64,000 nt of DNA. It comes from Halichondria panicea (Eukaryota; Porifera; Demospongiae; Suberitida; Halichondriidae). Under the pieces are notes generated by a model. That model had not been told where the DNA came from, did not search any database, and saw only the letters and a list, made by a program, of their open reading frames with translations. Shown one piece after another: positions 52,291-64,000 of the stretch. A program made the translations under genes and the position numbers. The stretch is taken from positions 5,798,126 through 5,862,125 of the forward strand of contig NC_087391.1 in NCBI RefSeq assembly GCF_963675165.1, written 5' to 3'. Position 1 is the first letter of the stretch; every line of letters starts with the position of its first letter.

Positions 52291-53808
52291 TAACTAATTT
52301 ACGTAAAAAAACATGATTACAGGAATAAACAATTTTACCAAAATTCAAGAACCACCATCACACCACCACCAGTAGTTTCCTTGCCCAAGGGACTAATATA
52401 ATAAGGGCATAACAAACTAAAGGGACCCTGTGACTGTGAGTACCATTAACTGAGCACAGAAGTAATCAACCAGAATGTGTGGGATGGTTCAACAACAGTA
52501 GACTCACAGAGACAACACCTCCTTGCTCTTGAAGCCCTTGTCGACTCCAGTTGCAACAAGCCTGGCACGCAAGGCTTGCACAAGTGCTCAAGACTAATCT
52601 TCACTAATCCAATCAAATGCTACAGTTCCCTTGGCACCTATTTTAGGAGCTAAAGCTTAGCCTTAACTTACCATGTCTTGTCACCAGAGTTAATCCACCA
52701 AAAAGCCACAGCCAGAAAAACGCATATCTAATGACTAATGATTGTAACAAACTATTGGAACTGATAACGAGATCTCAACACTCCCTATTATGGCAGGATA
52801 TGCTCCCGGGGGAACATACCCTGTGCTGCTTTCCCATTAGGCAGGTACTAACAGCAAAGTGCTCCCTCCGGTAGACTGGAATGCCATGAGTAATCCATCA
52901 TTGCACCCCGAAGGCTGGTTCGACAATGGTTTCAGGAACAAGAAGATGCTGTCCTGCGACTCGACTGTTGAAGAACCTTCCACACACATTCTGATTGATT
53001 ACTCCAGTGCTACGGACACCCACCACCACCCCCAAAGGGTTCAAGGTCATGCAGGTAATAGACTCTTAGCCATGCGTACATACGATTTTTTGGCATGCGT
53101 ACGTGTATCTAGCTAGCTAGCTAACTGTACATGCGTTGTGCTGGCAAGTATGTATCTATTCAACTGCATCAACTACTTCTCTCACAGTCACTAAAGTGGC
53201 CACCCTATAAAACCATAAATTATTTTTTTCGCATACACACAACCAAATGCCTTCAACGCTCTACCAACTTCATGACAAAAGCTGCAACAACAACTCGGTG
53301 TAGCTACGCGTACATATAGTACATGCACACAAGCTACAGAGCAAGGTTGCAACTCACAATGCAATGATCCTGCAAACTGCGCGCACTGCACTGCACTGCA
53401 CTGCTGAATAGGACTCTTGCGCTGCTCCTGCGATACAGTAGAAGGTTTGCGCTGCTCCTGCAAAAGAAGAATAAATTTTGTCACACATGTAAAACATGAC
53501 CAAATAGACAGAACAATGCTACAATGCTCCACAAAGCTTCCTAGCCTAACATTCCTCAAGCTACAAGCAAAGAAACTCACATCTTCCAGCAACACACTTC
53601 GCTTCTTCTTCAAACTTCAAGGTACTGAGCTTCTTGGAACTGGATCTGGGAATATTCCAAACCGTTGACGTCAGAGTCTCCAAGGATATGCCATAGAGAC
53701 CGACAGTTCCCACCCGATAAGAGGACCGCAGGAGTACTAGCTACAAGGTGTTGTAGTATTATGGCCTACATTGTAAGTGTAATTGTGGTGTCGTGTGGTC
53801 GGTATACA

Positions 53809-53818
53809 GCGCATGCGC
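53809..53818. promoter_or_regulatory. NRF1-like palindrome upstream of the GH63 gene
   Basis: GCGCATGCGC, 115 bp before the GH63 start codon. The same decamer occurs upstream of MRM2 and ADCY10, and at 60926-60935. Confidence 0.5.
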
Positions 53819-53932
53819 AACTCCAACCAGCAGCCCCACCCCCTTTGTAAGAGGAGTGGCTTGTACATACAGGAAGTCAACTATCTCAGCTCAGGGCTCA
53901 GCTAATAGCTCCTCTTGATCTCTAGCTCTACC

Positions 53933-59705
<5,773 letters not shown>

Positions 59706-59751
59706 CTCTGAACAATCACATTTTCATATTGGACAAAAATATAATTAGTTT

Positions 59752-60525
59752 GTGTAGAAATTTATTAGAATGAACAGATCAGAAATACACAAATGTAATT
59801 GTTCGCTGAATATAATTATAAAAATATTAAATATCATCTAATAGTGAGTCCACAAGGAATGAGCTAGAGGGTGGTGGTGGCTCTAAATGGTCAGAGGGAG
59901 AATGGGACACAAGGAATGAGCTAGAGGGTAGTGGTGGCTCTAAATGGTCAGAGGGAGAATGGGACACAAGGAATGAGCTAGAGGGTGGTGGTGGCTCTAA
60001 ATGGTCAGAGGGAGAATGGGACACAAGGAATGAGCTAGAGGGTGGTGGTGGCTCTAAATGGTCAGAGGGAGAATGGGACACAAGGAATGAGCTAGAGGGT
60101 GGTGGTGGCTCTAAATGGTCAGAGGGAGAATGGGACACAAGGAATGAGCTAGAGGGGGGTGGTGGCTCTAAATGGTCAGAGGGAGAATGGGACACAAGGA
60201 ATGAGCTAGAGGGGGGTGGTGGCTCTAAAATAATGGTCAGAGGGAGAATGGGACACAAGGAATGAGCTAGAGGGTGGTGGTGGCTCTAAATGGTCAGAGG
60301 GAGAATGGGACACAAGGAATGAGTTAGAGGGTGGTGGTGGCTCTAAATGGTCAGAGGGAGAATGGGACACAAGGAATGAGCTAGAGGGGGGTGGTGGCTC
60401 TAAATGGTCAGAGGGAGAATGGGACAAAATGTCAGACAGTCCAAATCCTGAGAGTCTGTGTAAAAATTTATTAGAATGAACAGATCAGAAATACACAAAT
60501 GTAATTGTTCGCTGAATATAACTAG
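59752..60525 (-). pseudogene. Amplified copy of the bHLH gene's last coding segment and 3' flank
   Basis: On the minus strand, about ten 57-bp units each encode SHSPSDHLEPPPPSSSFLV and end with the same DSLLDDI stop as the functional gene at 61385. A 4-bp insertion near 60227 breaks the frame. Both ends carry the same flank (AATTTATTAGAATGAACAGA at 59760 and 60467), which indicates a segmental copy that then expanded in tandem. No start codon or upstream exons, so it is probably untranslated. Confidence 0.85.
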
Positions 60526-61384
60526 TGTTCAAGCTGGCGCTGTGCTAATGCCTCTCGCCATGTTTTTGCTTTCGCTCAAAAGTATTAGAGTGTTATCTAT
60601 AATGAATTTTATATTAAAGTTAGCTTATCTATATAAAGTCACTGAGAAGAAAAGACTTATTTACATGCATCTATTGTAAGTTATTATTTTTTGTATTATG
60701 TGGCTTACCAGGACATCAAGAAAGAAGAAAATTGATTCTTCCAGGATCTGTAGTTCAGTGTATATAATATCTAAGAAGAAAAGACCTGTGTACATGCATA
60801 TTGTTATCTATATTGTTATATGGTAGTGTTTTGTGGCTTACCAGGCCCTCAAGACAAAGATGATTCTGCCAGGAGGATCTGGATCTGGATCTTGGATATT
60901 ATTTTCTCACACATGGGGAATGAGCGCGCATGCGCATTACATCCACAGGAATAATTAAAGGGTGTGTCCAAAGAGATCAATTTTACAAATGGCTACTGTA
61001 CTGCTAGCTAGCTGTTTTAACAGATATTTTCTGAGTATTGTAGCTAACAAAAAGCTAGCGCTTTAGTGCAAGGCTAACTCATATGTTGAATAGAAAGTTT
61101 GTGCGGACAGATGATGCTATGAAAGATTCTGAAGAGACTGCAACAGCCTTCAATGTGAGTCAAACTAGCCATAACTCGAGAAAGAAGCTTTAGTTTGCTA
61201 ATCCACGAATCAAAATCCAAGAGAACGTGGCTAGAAGCCTATAAAAGCTGTTAGTTTTCGTCGCATTGTAACCGTTGAGCAGTTATAGCTGGAATACACA
61301 CACACACACACAGACAGACACACACACAGTCAGCTTTACCGTATCCCTCGTGCGGCTACGCCTCGAGGCATAATTATAAAAATA
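60526..61384. other. Spacer between the pseudogene array and the bHLH gene
   Basis: No gene recognised. It contains two related blocks (about 60640-60730 and 60770-60860) sharing AAGAAAAGACYT and TGGCTTACCAGG, a GCGCATGCGC palindrome at 60926-60935, and at 61150-61360 a repeat-like stretch with CATAACTCG and (AC)n. Confidence 0.5.
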
Positions 61385-62612
61385 TTAAATATCATCTAAT
61401 AGTGAGTCCACAAGGAATGAGCTAGAGGGTGGTGGTGGCTCTAAATGGTCAGAGGGAGAATGAGACAAAATGTCAGACAGTCCAAATCCTGAGAGTCTGT
61501 GGGGGGGCTCAGAGTAAGGTCTCCACACAGACGTATGTGGGGGGTATGACTCGTATGACACCACATGTGGGTCACGTGACATCAACTGAGGATCATGTGA
61601 TACAGGACCCCCTGGGTTGTAGTCTTGCATGTATCGAGAGTAATCGTTAGTCGAGTGTGTGGGGGGTATATAGCCTGTCTCCCTGGGGGGTCCTTCACTG
61701 TACTGCTGGTATGGTGGTGTCTGATAAGGCTTGTATCTCACTCCATACGGAGTTCTCTCTGTAGGGGACTGAGGGACTGGATCTCTCAACCATGGTTGTA
61801 CGATACCACCAGTGGTAGGCGGAGGGTTGGTAGAGGGTGTAGGCTTACAGGCTAATAATGATGCTACAGTCCATGTCTGACCCTCCTGAGAGCTGCTGGT
61901 AGTGGTAGCGGCTGGTACCTCCTCTTGTACTGGTGTCATGATCGAGTGGAGCTCCTTCAACAGAAGATTCTCTAGTCTCAGTGAAGCCAGTGTTGCCCTC
62001 AGATCACCTACACACAGGGAGCTGTGTACAAGAGGACGCTACACACTAGTAGACACTCACTCTCTGTTGAACTGCTTTGTCCTCTCAACTCTTCATTCTC
62101 CTGAGTCAACTTCTTGATGTGATTAATAGCTCCCTCCAGCACATCCCCATGGCGCTGTGTATGTGTGTGGGCGGTGTGTGTATGCGTGGGGGGTGGGTGG
62201 GCGGTGTGTGTGTGTGTGTGCAGACAGGTACCCACCACTCTACCAAGGATCTTAAAGGGCAGACAGGACTCTAATTGTGAAATAGCTGTTGTTATCTTCA
62301 ACTTCCTCCGACGCTCAATCTCTTTGTGTGCCTGGCCTCTCTTGGTTGCCACGGCTACAGAGCTCTCATTGGCTGGAGCTTCCGATGTCTTTTTGGCAGT
62401 GGGTAATCGGATGACATGTGTAGGGGATGAGAGGTCAAAGGTGACACCATTCACCACATATGGCATTGCACATGTAGCGTCCCCCGTCCTGTGTACGTGT
62501 GTGTGAGTGGGTGTGTGTACGTGTGTGTGAGTGGGTGTGTGTGTGTGTGAGGTGGGACTCACTTCTTCTGAGGGAGGACGACCATTACTGGCTTCAACTT
62601 CTCCTCTGTCAT
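61385..62612 (-). CDS. bHLH-leucine-zipper-like transcription factor
   Basis: Four exons (62563-62612, 62236-62488, 62061-62154, 61385-62007) are in phase and give about 339 residues. The basic helix-loop-helix lies at about residues 70-130: RGQAHKEIERRRKLKI (His, Glu and Arg at the class B E-box contact positions, predicting CACGTG-type binding), then helix 1 AISQLESCLPF, a loop split by an intron, and helix 2 DVLEGAINHIKKLTQENEEL. Leucine-rich heptads continue as DLRATLASLRLENLLLKEL. The C-terminal half is S/T/P/Y-rich and ends PPPPSSSFLVDSLLDDI, a possible activation motif. The spacing recalls USF/USF3-like proteins, but no orthologue could be fixed. A duplicated, amplified copy of its end lies downstream. 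Confidence 0.85.
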
Positions 62613-62951
62613 GTCTAGTGCAGCTAGTGCTAGCTAGCTAGGATCTAGGAGTCTCGAAGTATTGGTGGGCGTGGTTATTATTAGCCTCGAGTCTTAGTCC
62701 ATCCAGCGTCCTAAAATAGAGGAGGCTGACAGGCCGGATGTTTCCCAAACTAACGACATGAACATAATAATTTGTTTTGTTAATGATCTTTACCCATTGT
62801 TTGTTGGACTCGAGCACAAATCTTTCCTCTTATATACTAAACTAGCAGATAGAGATCACAATAATAATTATTGAAATTGCAAATTAATGGAGATTGCAAA
62901 TAATAAAAGCAGACACATGATACACTAGCTATAATTATATAATAGGTTGGT
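62613..62951. promoter_or_regulatory. bHLH gene promoter / ARFGAP1 3' flank
   Basis: The 339-bp spacer holds TTTGTTTTGTTAATGATCTT followed by TACCC at 62771-62795, closely related to the element before ADCY10 (28341-28364). No coding frame. Confidence 0.45.
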
Positions 62952-64000
62952 TCAGTTTGCCTTGAGGTCGACATTGCTCCAATCCTCGTTACCCCAATCC
63001 TCCCAACCATCAGTCTTGCCTCCACTTTCTCTAGTCTCGCCTCCACTCTCTTTATTAGCAGCAGTGTCTTCAGTCCAACCAGAGCCCCAATCTTGTGTGG
63101 ACCAATCATCATCCATGAGGTTATGTCCTGTGCTCACTACAGTAGTACCACCTGTGCTACCATAACCCCGGGTCTGGGAGGGAGGAGATGCATCAAATGA
63201 TATCAGCGATGGTTCCTCTTCTGCTGGGGTCTTGTGTTTCTTTGATTTCTTCTTTCGGCTCTTTTTCGGCTTCTCATAAACTGCAGCATCGTCTATTGCA
63301 TCACCATTGTCATGGTGATCGTGGATGTTTGGACCGTCGCCTAGGAGATCGTCAATATCGCGAGGATACTCGTCCTTATCATCTTCTTGTTGTTGTTGCT
63401 TGGTGTGTTGACTGATCTCTGTATCACTGTCATCAGAAGGTTCTCTCTCCATCTTGAAGGAATGCTTCACCTGGACATGTATGGAGGGGGGGATTGTATC
63501 ACACAGACTATGTAGCCACAAGCCCTTGCTGATATCACACAGGTTATGTATAATGATCACCTTAGCAGCTAGTCCTGATGCAGAGGTCTTCATATCATCC
63601 CAGAGGTGACCTTCCTTGACCTTTTGTTTAGTTGGTTCCACCACCTTCTCATTCATGTATCGACCAAACGTGTGTGCCTGCAATAATGTGTGTAGCTAGT
63701 CTCTGCTCCACACTCACACACTACATACTGTTGTGCAGCTAGTCTCTCCTCCACACTCACACACTATGTACGTACCTTCTCAGATGTGGGTTGTAAGACA
63801 TTCTTCTGAATGGAGGTGCCAGCTTGAGATGCCCAGCTACTTGCATTGGACGTGAATGAGCTCCAGCCCTGTAGTATAGAGGTAGAGGCAACAAAGGTGG
63901 AGTGGAGGACCTACCGTGCTGATGGAACCCCAAGTGTTTGAGAGGAACTCCGATTCTTCTTTCTTTGGTGCCTCCACAGTGTTCCCAAATCCACCGTAGC
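62952..64000 (-). CDS. ARFGAP1: ADP-ribosylation factor GTPase-activating protein 1, C-terminal part
   Basis: ARFGAP1 stimulates GTP hydrolysis on ARF1 at Golgi COPI vesicles. Four exons are present (63915-64000 partial, 63776-63868, 63561-63677, 62952-63470); the catalytic zinc-finger exons lie beyond the right edge. Visible are FLSNTWGSIST, then GWSSFTSNASSWASQAG, an ALPS-like amphipathic curvature sensor rich in S/T/G with spaced bulky residues, and NEKVVEPTKQKVKEGHLWDD, matching the conserved region after the first ALPS motif in animal ARFGAP1 (recalled). The last exon is acidic with a KPKKSRKKKSKKHK patch, then DDDWSTQDWGSGW and GWEDWGNEDW tryptophan motifs near the C-terminus, which in relatives bind coat or adaptor proteins. 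An ARFGAP2/3 origin is less likely because of the ALPS-like GWSSF segment. Confidence 0.82.

Larger units (their letters stand above)
50827..53932. other. Long spacer between ATG2 and GH63 genes, no confident gene
   Basis: Open frames are short and lack a signal, domain or consistent splice pattern. Visible items are a large inverted repeat (51878-52290) and short repeats at 53385-53465 (TGCACTGCACTGC; TTGCGCTGCTCCTGC twice). A possible coding-like stretch at 52859-53010 (PPVDWNAMSNPSLHPEGWFD) has no recognised family. 53800-53932 is likely the GH63 promoter. Confidence 0.5.

Overview
The window is nuclear DNA of an animal, most likely a sponge or another early-branching metazoan. This is inferred from dense genes with many short GT-AG introns, mosaic WAP / thyroglobulin-1 / VWC / Kunitz receptors, animal housekeeping genes (FH, MRM2, ADPGK, ADCY10, ATG2, STN1, ARFGAP1), and introns full of minisatellites and small palindromic elements. 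No species can be named from the sequence alone.

Layout, left to right. 1-425 (-): 5' end of STN1. 692-5172 (+): secreted-type membrane protein with WAP, thyroglobulin-1 and VWC modules. 5555-7697 (+): fumarase. 7905-8930 and 9103-10418 (+): tandem paralogous sushi-like secreted proteins. 10604-11975 (-): small mucin-like one-pass membrane protein with a tyrosine-rich tail. 12363-14818 (-): MRM2. 16273-16464 (-): Q/P/G/Y-rich N-terminal exon. 16938-18624 (+): ADP-dependent glucokinase. 18893-28165 (-): giant mosaic receptor with about 35 exons. 28508-35017 (+): ADCY10-type soluble adenylyl cyclase. 36857-48949 (-): ATG2. 53933-59705 (+): GH63-like glycoside hydrolase. 61385-62612 (-): bHLH-zip factor. 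62952-64000 (-): 3' part of ARFGAP1.

The genes do not form an operon or a single pathway. Two themes recur. First, at least two proteins (10604-11975 and 18893-28165) pair an extracellular part with a short tyrosine-motif tail. The 692-5172 protein shares most extracellular modules with the giant receptor, so this is a local family of cell-surface proteins. Second, several head-to-head gene pairs or upstream regions (STN1/WAP gene, giant receptor/ADCY10, and upstream of ATG2, MRM2 and the bHLH gene) share a short AYGAYCTTT motif, and some carry perfect GCGCATGCGC palindromes resembling NRF1 sites.

The most unusual signal is structural. At eight or more introns a minisatellite straddles an exon-intron boundary, so the splice site and the first or last 7-25 exon bases are repeated up to 20 times. 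Cases lie in the GH63, ATG2 (three), giant receptor, WAP-gene, FH and MRM2 genes. In MRM2 a related event duplicated 17 codons of the SAM-binding motif in frame. At the bHLH gene a copy of the last coding segment was amplified as ten 57-bp units downstream. Two TA-flanked MITE-like elements, a dispersed repeat family and a 16-copy 95-bp array complete the repeat landscape.
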